A DNA stretch of 64,000 nucleotides from Bos javanicus (GCF_032452875.1 NC_083879.1:72282796-72346795), one strand, 5' to 3'; positions 22,480 to 33,324 are shown, numbered from the stretch's first letter. Notes: generated by a model not told the origin, from the sequence alone. A program made the numbers and translations.

Positions 22480-22739
22480 CACAGGAAAGGATTCTCATCA
22501 CTAATCATTAAGGAAATACAAACCAAAACCACAAGGAGATATCACCTCATATGTATTAGGAGGGATACTATAGGGGGAAAAAAGAGAAAAGAAGGTTTGG
22601 CAAGGACGTGGACAAACAGGAACCCTTACACACTGATGGTAGGGGATGTAAAACAGTGTGTGACAAAACACTGCATGATTCCACTTGCATGAAGGTACTG
22701 AGAGCAGTCAGATTCAGAGAGAAACAAGGTGGCCCTGTG
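22480..22739 (+). mobile_element. Older L1 fragment, split by a younger L1
   Basis: L1-type ORF2/3' sequence (AGAATGAGGAAATACAAACC-like motif CATTAAGGAAATACAAACCA). It is cut at 22739. The same element continues at 24142 after the inserted L1, and a partial duplicate of 22650-22740 is seen at 24553-24645. Confidence 0.75.
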
Positions 22740-24141
22740 AAGAATATACAAAGGAGAAAACACAATCTCTTTAATAAGTGGTGCTGGGAAAACTGGTCAA
22801 CCACTTGTAAAAGAATGAAACTAGAACACTTTCTAACACCATACACAAAAATAAACTCAAAATGGATTACATATCTAAATGTAACACCAGAAACTATAAA
22901 ACTTCTAGAGGAAAACATAGGCAAAACACTCTCTGACATAAATCACAGCAGGATCCTCTATGATTCACTTCCCAGAGTAATGGAAATAAAAGCAAAAATA
23001 AACAAATGGGACCTAATTAAACTTGAAAGCTTTTGTACAACAAAGGAAACTATAAGCAAGGTGAAAAGAAAGCCTTCAGAATGGGAGAAAATAATAGCAA
23101 ATGAAATAACTGACAAAGAATTAATCTCAAAAATATACAAGCAGCTCCTGCAGCTCAATTCCAGAAAAATAAATGACCCGATCAAAAAATGGGCCAAAGA
23201 ACTAAACAGACATCTCTCCAAAGAAGACATACAGATGGCTAACAAACACATGAAAAGATGCTCAACATCACTCATCATCAGAGAAATGCAAATCAAAACC
23301 ACAATGAGGTAGCATCTCATGCCGGTCAGAATGGCTGCTATCAAAAAGTCTACAAACAATAAATGCTGGAGAGGGTGTGGAGAAAAAGGAACCTTCTTAC
23401 ACTGTTGCGAGGAATGCAAACTAGTACAGGCACTATGGAGAACAGTGTGGAGATTCCTTTAAAACTGGAAATAGAACTGCCATAAGACCCTGCAATCCCA
23501 CTCCTGGGCATACACACCAAGGAAACCAGAATTGAGAGAGACACGTGTACCCCAGTGTTCATCGCAGCACTGTTTACAATAGCCAGGACATGGAAGCAAC
23601 CTAGATGTCCATCAGCAGATTAATGGATAAGAAAGCTGTGGTACATATACACAATGGAATATTACTCAGCTATTAAAAAGAATGCATTTGAATCAGTTCT
23701 AATGAGGTGGATGAAACTGGAGCCTATTATACAGAGTGAAGTAAGTCAGAAAGAAAAACACCAATACAGTATATTAATGCATATATATGGAATTTAGAAA
23801 GATGGTAACAATGATCCTATATGTGAGACAGCGAAAGAGACACAGATGTAAAGAACAGACTGTTGGACTCTGTGGGAAAAGGCAAGGGAGAGAATATTTG
23901 AGAGAATAGCATTGAACCATGTATATTATCATATGTGAAACAGATTGCCAGTCCAGGTTCAATGCATGAGGCAGGGCACTCAGGGCTGGTTCACTGGGAT
24001 GACCCTGAGAGATAAGATGGGGTGGGATGGTCAGGATGGGGAACACATGTACAACCATGGCTGATTCATGTAAATGTATGGCAAAAATACTGTAAAGTAA
24101 TTAGCCTCCAATTAAAAAAAAAAAATCAAAGTGGCCCTGTG
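22725..24141 (+). mobile_element. 5'-truncated L1 with poly-A and target-site duplications
   Basis: Target-site duplication CAA(G/A)GTGGCCCTGTG at 22725-22739 and 24127-24141. The insert (22740-24126) holds the ORF2 C-terminal segment, open from 22608 to 23312 in one frame (TPETIKLLEENIGKTLSDIN, KINKWDLIKLESFCTTKETI, NEITDKELISKIYKQLLQLN). A frame break follows, then the 3' UTR and an A-rich tail at 24112-24125. It is about 1.39 kb of a 6-8 kb element, so it is a dead 5'-truncated copy. Confidence 0.92.
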
Positions 24142-24216
24142 GTTGTCAGGGGCTGGGTGGAAGGGGACAGGGGAGAAGGGGAGTTAGTGTTTGATAATAC
24201 ACTTATACAGGATGAG

Positions 24217-24333
24217 GGCCTCCCTGGTTCCCAGCTGGTAAAGAATTCGTGTTCAATGCGGAGAGACCCTGGTTCGATTCCTGGGTCAGGAAAATTCCCT
24301 GGAGGAGGGATAGGCTACCCACTCCAGTATTTG
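24217..24333 (+). repeat. Bov-tA SINE, truncated
   Basis: GGCCTCCCTGGTTCCCAGCT to CCCACTCCAGTATTTGC. The body is cut where the next SINE begins. Confidence 0.85.
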
Positions 24334-24334
24334 C

Positions 24335-24552
24335 GGGCTTCCCTTGTGGCTCAGATGGTAAACAATCCACCTGCAGTGCAGGAGATCTGGGTTTGATCTT
24401 CCCTGGGTGGAGAAGATTCCCCTGGAGGAAGGTATGGCAATACACTCCAGTATTCTTGCCTGGAGAATCCCCAGGGACAGAGGAGCCTGGCGGGCTATAT
24501 AGTGTGTGTGGTCACAGAGAGTCAGGCACCACTGAGTGACTAAGCACAGCAC
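24335..24552 (+). repeat. Bov-tA SINE
   Basis: GGGCTTCCCTTGTGGCTCAG to CACCACTGAGTGACTAAGC, directly abutting the truncated copy. Confidence 0.9.
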
Positions 24553-24790
24553 GGTGTATCACAAATGACAAAACACTGCTTGATTCCACTTACATGAAGG
24601 TACTGAGAGCAGTCAGGTTCAGAGAGAAACAAGGTGGGCCTGTGGTTGTCAGGGGCTGGGGGAAAGGGGAGTTGGGAGTTAATCTTTGACAGCACATTAA
24701 TACAGGATGAGATGAGTTCTGGAAATTGGTTGCACAATAATGTGAATGTACTTAAAAACACTGAACCAGATGGTTAAAAATAGTTCAGAT

Positions 24791-25924
24791 GGTAAATTTT
24801 CTATTGTATGCATTTTATTACTATTTTTTTAATTAAATGAGAAAAAAATTCCACTCAATGTGCCTCAGGTGGAACTCTTCCTGTGTAGAATCTAGATGTT
24901 GCCACTTTCTGATTTGTTACAACCTTGGACTAGCCACAAAACCTCTGGGTATGGGCCTCTGGTGAATGGGAGTAACACCTCCCAAGGCTGCTGAGGGGCC
25001 AACTGAGAGGATCTGTGTTGCTCTAAAGATGTCCCACCAGACAAAGAGCAGCCATCACCACAGCAGAGTTCCTGAGTTACCCCTTGTGGGCCCCAATAGA
25101 AAGCCTCTGCTAACTTTGATGGATGAGGTTGCTAACTTTGATAGCAGCACCCAACAGGATGAAGAAAGACTCCTCTTCTTTACTGGCCCTTGCCAATTGA
25201 CTCAGCCAATGAAAGCTATGGAGTCTGTATACTATAGCCCTCCCAACTTCTTTTCCCCTCTATAAAAAAGTTCTCCGTCTCTAGCACTTAGAAGAACTGC
25301 AGATGGCTCACCATGATTACAGGTATGGAATTGCAATTCCTTGATGATCCTGACTAAACCTATTCTGAGAAACATCTGACCATCTATTTGTTTTACAAAA
25401 GGTATACAAAGGAAGGGTATTAACAAGTGTTGGGATCAGAAAGGCAAATTATCTGCTTGACACATTTGAATGAACACTAGTTGACACCTCTCAAGCTGAT
25501 TCAGTGAGTTTTCAACAGGATCACCTCCCTAAACCATCTCAGCACTCAGCCAGTTCACAAACCCCTCGTGTCCTCAGCTTCTCTGACAGAAGTCTCTGGA
25601 GAGACTGACTTGACACCAGAGACAGTTTCCACATTCACACTCCCTCTACAAGGGGACAGTTCACTGACTGAGATGTGGTCAGCGTCAGGGGATTGAGGAT
25701 GTAATCACTCCCTAATGGGCCAAGTGCATCTGGTCCAAGACCCTGCCCCACCGTCATCTCTGGGGATAGGTCCTGCACTCACCCCCAAACTGCTAGCCTC
25801 TGGGATGAGGGGGGAAAGAAATTCAGAGCTCACCCCAGAGGCTGCAGTGCAGGGCAGTGAGGACATCGCCAGGGAGAGTCTCAGCAGACTAGACAGTCTA
25901 GTCCCCAGCTAGACACGGTTCATA
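24791..25924. other. Intergenic DNA, possible old LTR-like stretch
   Basis: No host gene recognised. The stretch around 25160-25310 has a CCAAT-like box (GCCAATGAAAG) and a TATA-like box (CCTCTATAAAAAAG) spaced as in an LTR or promoter, but I cannot assign a family. Confidence 0.3.
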
Positions 25925-26035
25925 AACTAGGCCACTGATTTTGAATAATGGGGAAGAGGGAGAATTATTCAATAAACTATGATGGGAAAATGGGCTGCTT
26001 TGGAAAAATGGGGCCTATCTTATAACAAAGTGGCA
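25925..26035 (+). repeat. Truncated third copy of the segmental-duplication end
   Basis: GAGAATTATTCAATAAACTATGATGGGAAAATGGG-type sequence matches the end of unit A at 33890-33975 (ATTATTCAATAAACC, GATGGGAAAGGGGGC). It implies that a further copy once lay to the left. Confidence 0.65.
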
Positions 26036-26359
26036 CTGTGTGGGGCTGGAGTGGCCATAAGGAGATACCAGATGTCCCCACATTTGGAGTATTTGGAGAT
26101 ATCCTAAATTTGGAAAACTCAGCAGTGGCCACAGGACTGGAAAAGGTCAGTTTTCATCCCTATCCCAAAGAAAGGCAATGCCAAAGAATGTTCAAACTAC
26201 CACACAATTGCACTCATCTCACAAGCTAGCAAAGTAACGCTCAAAATTCTCCAATACAGGCTTCAACAGCACATGAACAGTGAAATTCCAGATGTTCAAG
26301 CTGGTTTTAGAAAAGGCAGAGGAACCAGAGATCAAATTGCCAACATCTGTTGGATCATC

Positions 26360-26374
26360 GAAAAAGCAAGAGAG
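26360..26374 (+). repeat. Target-site duplication, left (IgH insertion)
   Basis: GAAAAAGCAAGAGAG, identical to 26536-26550. It is ordinary BovB sequence (the EKARE codons) duplicated by the insertion. The complementary strand offers a T-rich endonuclease site (CTTTTTC). Confidence 0.96.
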
Positions 26375-26535
26375 ACTGTGACTATTTCGATACCTGGGGC
26401 CAAGGACTCCTGGTCACCGTCTCCTCAGAATGTGAATCGCTCCCGAGAGTCTTCCCCCTGGTGTCCTGCATGAGCTCCCCATCCGATGAGGGCACGGTGG
26501 CCCTGGGCTGCCTGGCCCGGAAAAAAAAAAAAAAA
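26375..26535 (+). pseudogene. Retrocopy of spliced IgH J-C(mu-type) transcript
   Basis: Three parts are seen. 26375-26380, ACTGTG, equals the last six bases of the J recombination heptamer CACTGTG. 26381-26428 is an immunoglobulin heavy-chain J segment reading YFDTWGQGLLVTVSS and ending TCCTCAG, the normal J splice-donor edge. 26429-26520 continues without intron into the start of a C-mu-type CH1 domain (ECESLPRVFPLVSC, then SSPSDEGTVALGCLAR, with the CH1 cysteine). The J-to-C join is exon to exon, so the source was spliced RNA. 26521-26535 is 15 A's. A 15-bp target-site duplication flanks the whole. The CH1 is cut mid-exon, and no AATAAA precedes the A tract. Ruminant C-delta CH1 resembles C-mu, so delta is possible. 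It breaks the surrounding BovB frame and cannot encode antibody. Known: LINE machinery mobilises cellular mRNAs in trans. Inference: this is such an event. Confidence 0.9.
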
Positions 26536-26550
26536 GAAAAAGCAAGAGAG
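26536..26550 (+). repeat. Target-site duplication, right (IgH insertion)
   Basis: Second copy of GAAAAAGCAAGAGAG directly after the A tract. BovB continues at 26551 (TTCCAAAAAAAAC) as expected. Confidence 0.96.
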
Positions 26551-26694
26551 TTCCAAAAAAAACTATTTCTGCTTTATTGGCTATGCCAAAGCCTTTGACT
26601 GTGTAGATCACAACAAATTGTGAAAAATTCTTAGATGGGAATACCAGACCACCTGACCTGTCTCCTGAGAAATCTGTATGCAGGACAAGAAGCA

Positions 26695-26819
26695 AAGTGA
26701 AGTTGCTCAGTCGTGTCCAACTCTTAGTGACCCTGTGGACTGTAGCCCACCAGGCTCCTCCATCCATGGGATTTTTCAGGCAAGAGTACTGGAGCGGGGT
26801 TCCATTGCCTTCTCTGAAA
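26695..26819 (-). repeat. Bov-A SINE monomer
   Basis: GAAGTTGCTCAGTCGTGTCC to CCATTGCCTTCTCTGAA, antisense. Confidence 0.88.
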
Positions 26820-26876
26820 GACTCAAAGACTCACTACTTAAAATTAAATACCACGTGTTGAATATTATTTAATGCT

Positions 26877-27018
26877 ATGAATAAATGTTGTTCAGTCACT
26901 AAGCCATGTCCGACTCTTTGCAACCCCATAGACTGTAGCACACCATGCTCCTCTGTCCATGGGGTTCTCCAAGCAAGAATTCTGGAGTGGGTTTCCATTT
27001 CCTTCTCCAATGAATAAA
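26877..27018 (-). repeat. Bov-A SINE monomer with target-site duplication
   Basis: ATGAATAAATGTT at about 26877-26889 is repeated after the element (27008-27020). Between them is an antisense Bov-A body (TTCAGTCACTAAGCCATGTC to TTCCATTTCCTTCTCC). Unit B has a single ATAAATAAATG at this point (about 37265), confirming an insertion in unit A only. Confidence 0.9.
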
Positions 27019-27639
27019 TGTTAACCTTAGAAAACTAAGGAGGAACCAGGATTCAAAGCTATTTAGTCATAGAGAAAAGTGTGCATGTGCAGGTGTGCAC
27101 AGATTTTTAGGGAAAGACAAAACAACCAAAATGCCAGCAAGTGTGGATAATAGAAATAAATCCTTATTCCCTTCTTCTTCTTCTATAGTTTTAAATTTCT
27201 TACAGAAAGAGAAATATATATACTTTTCTAAAATTCATAGCAATTACCAGTAACCTTAATGTTCAACCTCTCTTAGACCCTAAGTCCATCCTGTACTGTG
27301 AAAATACTAAAACCCCAGCAAGGTCATTTGTATAAAAGTTGGTAAGCTTATTATAGGCATCATTTACAAGTTTAAAAACAGTAAGGAACCAAGCAAATAC
27401 CCAATGAGAAGATGAAAACTCAGTTCTTTTCTACAAGGTGGGTCTTGTCTCTAGGTGGCACTTCCTGGCTGGACTCATTTCAGCTTTCATGGGGCAGCAA
27501 GTAGGGGACACAAGGAAATCACGAAGCTACCTCAGAATTTACATACAGGATGGCAATCGTGGTCAACAACTAACCCCTTTTTAAAAATTAGCACTAAAGT
27601 AGCAATGCCAATGGGAGGAGAGGCTTAAAGCAGAAGCCA

Positions 27640-27822
27640 GCCTCAATCTTCCATCAGAATCACCTGGAGCTTGTTTAACTCCATCCCCTCAGAGTTTCTA
27701 ACTTTCCAGAATTGGTCTAGAAAGAGCGTGGGGGTTGGGGGGCGGGGGTTTGCATTTCTAACAAGTTCCCAGGTAATAAGGATGCTGCAGGTCTGAGAGC
27801 CAAACTCTGAGAACAGCCGCCC
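27640..27822. mobile_element. MER5A-like DNA transposon relic
   Basis: ATCAGAATCACCTGGAGCTT at one end and CCAAACTCTGAGAACA at the other are typical of the non-autonomous hAT relic MER5A. Shared with unit B (38965-39140), so it predates the duplication. Confidence 0.7.
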
Positions 27823-27969
27823 TAAAGCTTGATTATAAAATGTTTCATGTACATCATCTTCAACAGCAAGAATATTTTAAGAACTTCCCTTGAGAGACTC
27901 CTGCCAACAAGACCAAAGGTGTATCTGGAATTGCCTTCTCCTTGCATATAAGAACAAGTATCAGAAAGA

Positions 27970-28105
27970 TCATCTGGAGGAGGGCTTGGCAACACACTCC
28001 AGTATTCTTGCCTGGAGAATTCCATGGACAGAGGAGCCTGGTGGGCTACAGTGCAGAGGGTCCCAAAGAGTCAGACATAACTGAATCAACTTGGCATGCA
28101 TGCAT
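27970..28105 (+). repeat. Bov-A SINE monomer
   Basis: CACTCCAGTATTCTTGCCTG to CAGACATAACTGAATCAAC. Absent from unit B. Confidence 0.88.
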
Positions 28106-28129
28106 GCATCCCAATAGAAGCAGCTCAGT

Positions 28130-28270
28130 ACTGCATACAGGACAACACAGGCTCAGGAGTCAGACTCCTAGTTTGGGATGACACTGTTTCACCACTAGCT
28201 GTATGGTGGTAGGCAACGTATTCAACCTGTTTCAGTGCCTTCCCATGTAAAATATGAGGTAATAGCTGCT
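28130..28270 (-). repeat. MIR-like SINE remnant
   Basis: CAGGCTCAGGAGTCAGACTC and a CCCATGTAAAATATGAGG-type motif in MIR reverse order. Shared with unit B at 39305-39435. Confidence 0.55.
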
Positions 28271-28550
28271 TTAGCTCCAGCAGGAAAACTGGAAGTAGGT
28301 GTCCACCAAAATTAATGAGAAACCCTCCCCTTCCCATTTCCACGCACACACACATTTTGAAAATCCACAAACAGAAGGTGCTTGAAGAGTTCCTTGCCCT
28401 GCCTAAAGTTAAGGAGATATTTCAGGCTTCATTATTGTTTATAGTAACTACATTCATACTCCTTTTTTTAGGTCTCTCTTTCCTTAAGGACCACCAAAAG
28501 GCCAAGAGATATTGCTACACACTGAATATACCACCATCAAGAAAAGCATA

Positions 28551-28835
28551 GGGGCTTCGCTGGTGGCTCAGTGGTAAAGAATCTACCTGCCAATGCAGGA
28601 GACAGAGGTTCCATCCCTGATCTGGGAAGATCCCACATGCTTCAGAGCAACTGAACCTGTGTGTCAGAACTATTGAGCGTGTGCTCTAGAGCCTGGTATC
28701 GCCCTAGAGCCTGTGCTTGACAACAAGAGAAGCCACCACAGTGAGACTCCTGCACGCTACAGCTAGAGAAAAGCCCACATGGCAATTAAGATCCAGCAGA
28801 ACCAAAAATGAATAAATAAATAAAATCAAAAGACA
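28551..28835 (+). repeat. CHR-2-like SINE
   Basis: GGGGCTTCGCTGGTGGCTCA, then GGAAGATCCCACATGC, tail CCAAAAATGAATAAATAAAT. Present only in unit A. Confidence 0.88.
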
Positions 28836-29213
28836 TGAGGCTTAGAAAAATAACAAAACCAGCATAGGAGCTTCCATTCCCCGGAAAACCCATAAGCCTT
28901 TCCATAAAAAATTTTTAAAAAAAATGGAAATATCAGAATTTGTGGGAAAGATGAATAGGTTTGTGTTCAGAAATAAAAGATCTAATAATCACCCAAGTGT
29001 AATTAAAACCCAAAGATTTGGGCCCACCTAGTTAGTAGTCCCAGATATCAGGTAGAAAACTCTAGTTAAGAGCTTTACCTCTCTAAGCCATTTTTCATCT
29101 CCATTTCCTCCCAGCTCAGAGACCCATCAGTGGTTTCAGGACCAAAGGACTCCTAGGCAAGACCCCCTGCATCAAGACCATGCACTGCTTCTCTGAAGGC
29201 TAAAGATCCTCAT

Positions 29214-32200
29214 AAGATTCCATAGGTTTTCAAAATTGAAAAAGACAAATGTACCCCCAGTGTTCATTGTAGCACTATGTACAATAGCTAGAACATGGAA
29301 GAAACATAGATGTCCATTAGATGAATGGATAGAAAAGTTGTGATACATATACACAATGGAATATTACTCAGCCATAAAAAGGAACACATGTGAGTCACTT
29401 CTAATGAAGTGGATGAACCTAGAACCTGCTTTACAGAGTGAAGTAAGTCAAAAAGAGAAAGATAAATTTTGTATACTAAAGCATACATAAAGCACACAGG
29501 GGGGCCTAGAGGAGCTACTCCATGTTCAAGGTCAGGAGGGGTGGTGGTGAGGAGATACCCCTCGTCCAAGGTAAGGAGCAGTGGCTGCGCTTTGCTGAAG
29601 CAGCCGTGGAGAGATACCCCATGTCCAAGGTAAGAGAAACCCAATTAAGATGGTGGGTGTTGAAAGAGGGCATCAGAGGGCAGACACACTGAAACCATAA
29701 TCACAGAAAACTAGTCAATCTGATCACATGGACCACAGCCTTGTCTAACTCAATGAAACTAAGCCATGCCCTGTGGGGCCACCCAAGATGGGTGGGCCAT
29801 TGTGGAGAGGTCTGACAGAATCTGGTCCACTGGAGAAGGAAATGGCAAACCACTTCAGTATTCTTGCCTTGAGAACCCCATGAAGAGTATGAAAAGGCAG
29901 AATGATAGGATACTGAAAGAGGAACTCCCCAGGTCAGTAGGTGCCCAATATGCTACTGGAGATCAGTGGAGAACTAACTCCAGAAAGAATGAAGGGATGG
30001 AGCCAAAACAAAAACAATACCCAATTGTGGATGTGACTGGTGATAGAAGCAAGGTCCGATGCTGTAAAGAGCAATATTGCATAGGAACCTGGAATTTTAG
30101 GTCCATAAATCAAGGCAAATTGGAAGTGGTCAAACAGGAGATGGCAAGAGTGAACGTCAACATTCTAGGAATCAGCAAACTAAAATGGACTGGAATGGGT
30201 GAATTTAACTCAGATGACCATTACATCTACTACTGCAGGCAGGATCCCTCAGGAGAAATGGAGTAGCCATCATAGTCAACAAAAGAGTCTGAAATGCAGT
30301 ACTTAGATGCAATCTCAAAAACAACAGAATGATCTCTGTTCATTTCCAAGGCAAACCATTCAATATCACAGTAATCCAAGTCTATGCCCCAACCAGTAAT
30401 GCTGAAGAAGCTGAAGTTGAACGGTTCTATGAAGACCTACAAGACCTTTTAGAACTAACACCCAAAAAAGATGTCCTTTTCATTATAGGGGACTGGAATG
30501 CAAAAGTAGGAAGTCAAGAAACACCTGGAGTAACAGGCAAATTTGGAATATGGAATGAAGCAGGGCAAAGGCTAATAGAGTTTTGCCAAGAGAATGCACA
30601 GGTCATAGCAAACACCCTCTTCCAACAACACAATAGAACTCTACACATGGATATCACCAGATGGTCAACACCAAAATCAGATTGATTATATTCTTTGCAG
30701 TCAAAGATGGAAAAGCTCTATAAAGTCAGCAAAACCAAGACCAGGAGCTGACTGTAGCAAGGATCATGAGCTGCTTATTTCCAAATTCAGATTTAAATTG
30801 AAGAAAGTAGGGAAAAACACTAGACCATTCAGGTATGACCTATATCAAATCCCTTATAATTATACAGTGGAAATGAGAAATAGATTTAAGGGACTAAATC
30901 TGATAGAGTGCCTGATGAACTATGGACAGAGGTTCGTGACATTGTACAGGAGACAGGGATCAAGACCATCCCCATGGAAAAGAAATGCAAAAAAGCAAAA
31001 TGGCTGTCTAGGGAGGCCTTACAAACAGCTGTGAAAAGAAGAAAAGTGAAAAGCAAAGGAGTAAAGGAAAGATATAAGCATCTGAATGCAGAGTTCCAAA
31101 GAATAGCAAGGAGAGATAAGAAAGCCTTCCTCAGTGATCAATACAAAGAAATAGAGGAAAACAACAGAGTGGGAAAGACTAGAGATCTCTTCAAGAAAAT
31201 TAGAGATACCAAGGGAACATTTCATGCAAAGATGGGCTCGATAAAGGACAGAAATGGTATGGACCTAACAGAAGCAGAAGATATTAAGAAGAGGTGGCAA
31301 GAATACACAGAAGAACTGTACAAAAAAGATCTTCATGAGCAAGATAATCACGATGGTGTGATCACTCACCTAAAGCCGGACATCCTGGAATGTGAAGTCA
31401 AGTGGGCCTTAGAAAGCATCACTACGAACAAAGCTAGTGGAGGTGATGGAATTCCAGTTGAGCTATTCCAAATCCTGAATGATGCTGTGAAAGTGCCACA
31501 CTCAATATGCCAGCAAATTTAGAAAATTCAGCAGTGGCCACAGGACTGGAAAAGGTCAGTTTTCATTCCAATCCCAAAGAAAGGCAATGCCAAACAATGC
31601 TCAAATTATTGCACAATTGCACTCCTCTCATATGCTAGTAAAGTAATGCTCAAAATTCTCCAAGCCAGGCTTCAGCAATACGTGAATCGTGAACTTCCTG
31701 ATGTTCAAGCTGGTTTTAGAAAAGGCAGAGGAACCAGAGGTCAAATTGCCAACATCCCCTGGATCACTGAAAAAGCAAGCGAATTTCAGAAAAACATCTA
31801 TTTCTGCTTTATTGACTATGCCAAAGCCTTTGACTGTGTGGATCACAATCAACTGTGGAAAATTCTGAAAGAAATGGGAATACCAGAACACCTGATCTGT
31901 CTCTTGAGAAAACTATATGCAGGTCAGGAAGGAACAGTTAGAACTGGACATGGAACAACAGACTGGTTCCAAATAGGAAAAGGAGTATGTCAAGGCTGTA
32001 TATTGTCATCCTGCTTATTTAACTTATATGCAGAGTACATCATGAGAAATGCCGGGCTGGAAAAAGCACAAGCTGGAATCAAGATTGCCGGGAGAAATAT
32101 CAGTAACTTCAGATATGCAGATGACACCACCCTTATGGCAGAAAGTGAAGAGGAACTAAAAAGCCTCTTGGTGAAAGTGAGAGAGGAGAGTGAAAAAGTT

Positions 32201-33270
32201 GGCTTAAAGATCAACATTCAGAAAACAAAGATTATGGCATCTGGTCCCATCACTTCATGGGAAAGAGATGGGGAAACAGTGTCGGACTTTATTTTTTTAG
32301 GCTCCAAAATCACTGCAGATGGTGACTGCAGCCATGAAATTAAAAGACGCTACTCCTTGGAAGGAAAGTTATGTCCAACCTAGATAGCATATTCAAAAGC
32401 AGAGACATTACTTTGCTAACAAAGGTCCATCTAGTCAAGGCTATGGTTTTTCCAGTGGTCATGTATGGATATGAGAGTTGGACTGTGAAGAAATCTGAGC
32501 ACCAAAGAATTGATGCTTTTGGACTGTGGTGTTGGAGAAGACTCTTGAGAGTCCCTTGGACTGCAAGGAGATCCAACCAGTCCATTCTAAAGGAGATCAG
32601 CCCTGGGATTTCTTTGGACGGAATGATGCTAAAGCTGAAACTCCAGTTATTTGGCCACCTCATGCAAAGAGTTGACTCATTGGAAAAGACTCTGATGCTG
32701 GGATGGATTGGGGGCAGGAGGTGAAGGGGATGACAGAGGATGAGTAGCTGAATGGCATCACCGACTCGATGGACGTGAGTCTGAGTGAACTCCTGGAGTT
32801 GGTGATGGACAGGGAGGCCTGGTGTGCTGCGATTCATGGGATTGCAGAGGCGGACACGACTGAGCAACTGAACTGAACTGAAAGTTTACATATGGAATCT
32901 AGAAAGTTAGCACCAAAGAGTTTATTTTCAGGGCAGCAATGGAGAAACAGACATAGAGAACAAACTTACAGTCATGGAGAGAGGGGAGGAGAGGGTGAAA
33001 TGTATCCAGAGAGTAACATAGAAACTTACATTACCATATGTAAAACAGATAGCCAATGGGAATTTGCTGTATGTCTCAGGGAACTCAAACATGAGCTTTG
33101 TATAAATTTAGAGGGGTGGGATTGGGAGGGAGGTTCAAGAGGGAAGGGATATATGTCTAACTATGGCTGATTCATGTTGAGGTTTGACAGAAAACAAAAT
33201 TCTGTAATGCAATTATCCTTTAATTAAAAAATAAATAAAATTTTTAAAAAAAGATTCCAGAGGTTTCAAG
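29214..33270 (+). mobile_element. L1 3' end with target-site duplications, split by BovB
   Basis: AAGATTCCA(T/G)AGGTTT(T)CAA flanks the element at 29214-29233 and 33251-33269. The L1 part is 29234 to about 29494 and about 32885 to 33250 (ORF2 end, 3' UTR, A-rich tail). A near-full-length BovB sits in the gap. Unit B has an uninterrupted site at about 40545, so L1 inserted after the segmental duplication and BovB inserted after L1. Confidence 0.9.
29495..32884 (+). mobile_element. Near-full-length BovB (RTE) LINE, inactivated
   Basis: About 3.4 kb, close to the full BovB length, with 5' UTR (29495 to about 30050) and a (CTGAA)-type 3' tail at about 32865-32882. Order: AP-type endonuclease (GTWNFRSINQGKLEVVKQE near 30090, GDWNAKVG near 30490, a D-H motif near 30770), linker, reverse transcriptase with LPDVQAGFRKGRGTRGQIAN, the fingers/palm FCFIDYAKAFDCVDHNQ and catalytic FRYADDTTLMAES (near 32115), then the C-terminal cysteine-rich region. 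Lesions: the endonuclease motif ISELKW reads ISKLKW (codon 30177-30179 AAA), the SDH motif reads KDH, and stops or frameshifts occur near 30264, 30684, 31520 and 32350. It cannot act by itself. Confidence 0.95.
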
Positions 33271-33324
33271 GACCCCATCCCCAAGGTGGTCCTCTAGAGT
33301 GGAAGCAGAATATTCACAATAAGA

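Larger units (their letters stand above)
24142..24790 (+). mobile_element. Remainder of the older L1, interrupted by Bov-tA SINEs
   Basis: Continues the older element after the L1 insert. It is broken at 24217-24552 by two SINEs. The part after 24553 repeats the sequence seen at 22650-22740 and 24142-24215 (GAAGGTACTGAGAGCAGTCA, GTGGTTGTCAGGGGCTGGG), indicating an internal tandem duplication. Confidence 0.7.
26105..26692 (+). mobile_element. BovB fragment carrying an immunoglobulin insert
   Basis: Sense BovB from the RT N-terminal block (CAGTGGCCACAGGACTGG) through DVQAGFRKGRGTRDQIAN and, after the insert, ALAKAFDCV-type sequence to about 26692. It is interrupted at 26375-26550 by the IgH-derived insertion. 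Frameshifts and stops make it non-functional. Confidence 0.93.

Noticed and set aside
22608..23312. 234-codon open frame
   Set aside because: It starts in an older L1 and continues into L1 ORF2 C-terminal sequence after the insertion junction. It is a retrotransposon fragment, not a host gene.
25160..25310. CCAAT and TATA-like pair resembling a promoter
   Set aside because: AT-rich, no transcript or exon follows, and the layout could equally be an old LTR. Not enough to call.
26360..26550. Possibility that the IgH segment is an assembly chimera from a B-cell library
   Set aside because: The perfect 15-bp target duplication and A tract are what a real insertion gives and would be an improbable product of misassembly. 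Verification in independent animals is still listed as the check.
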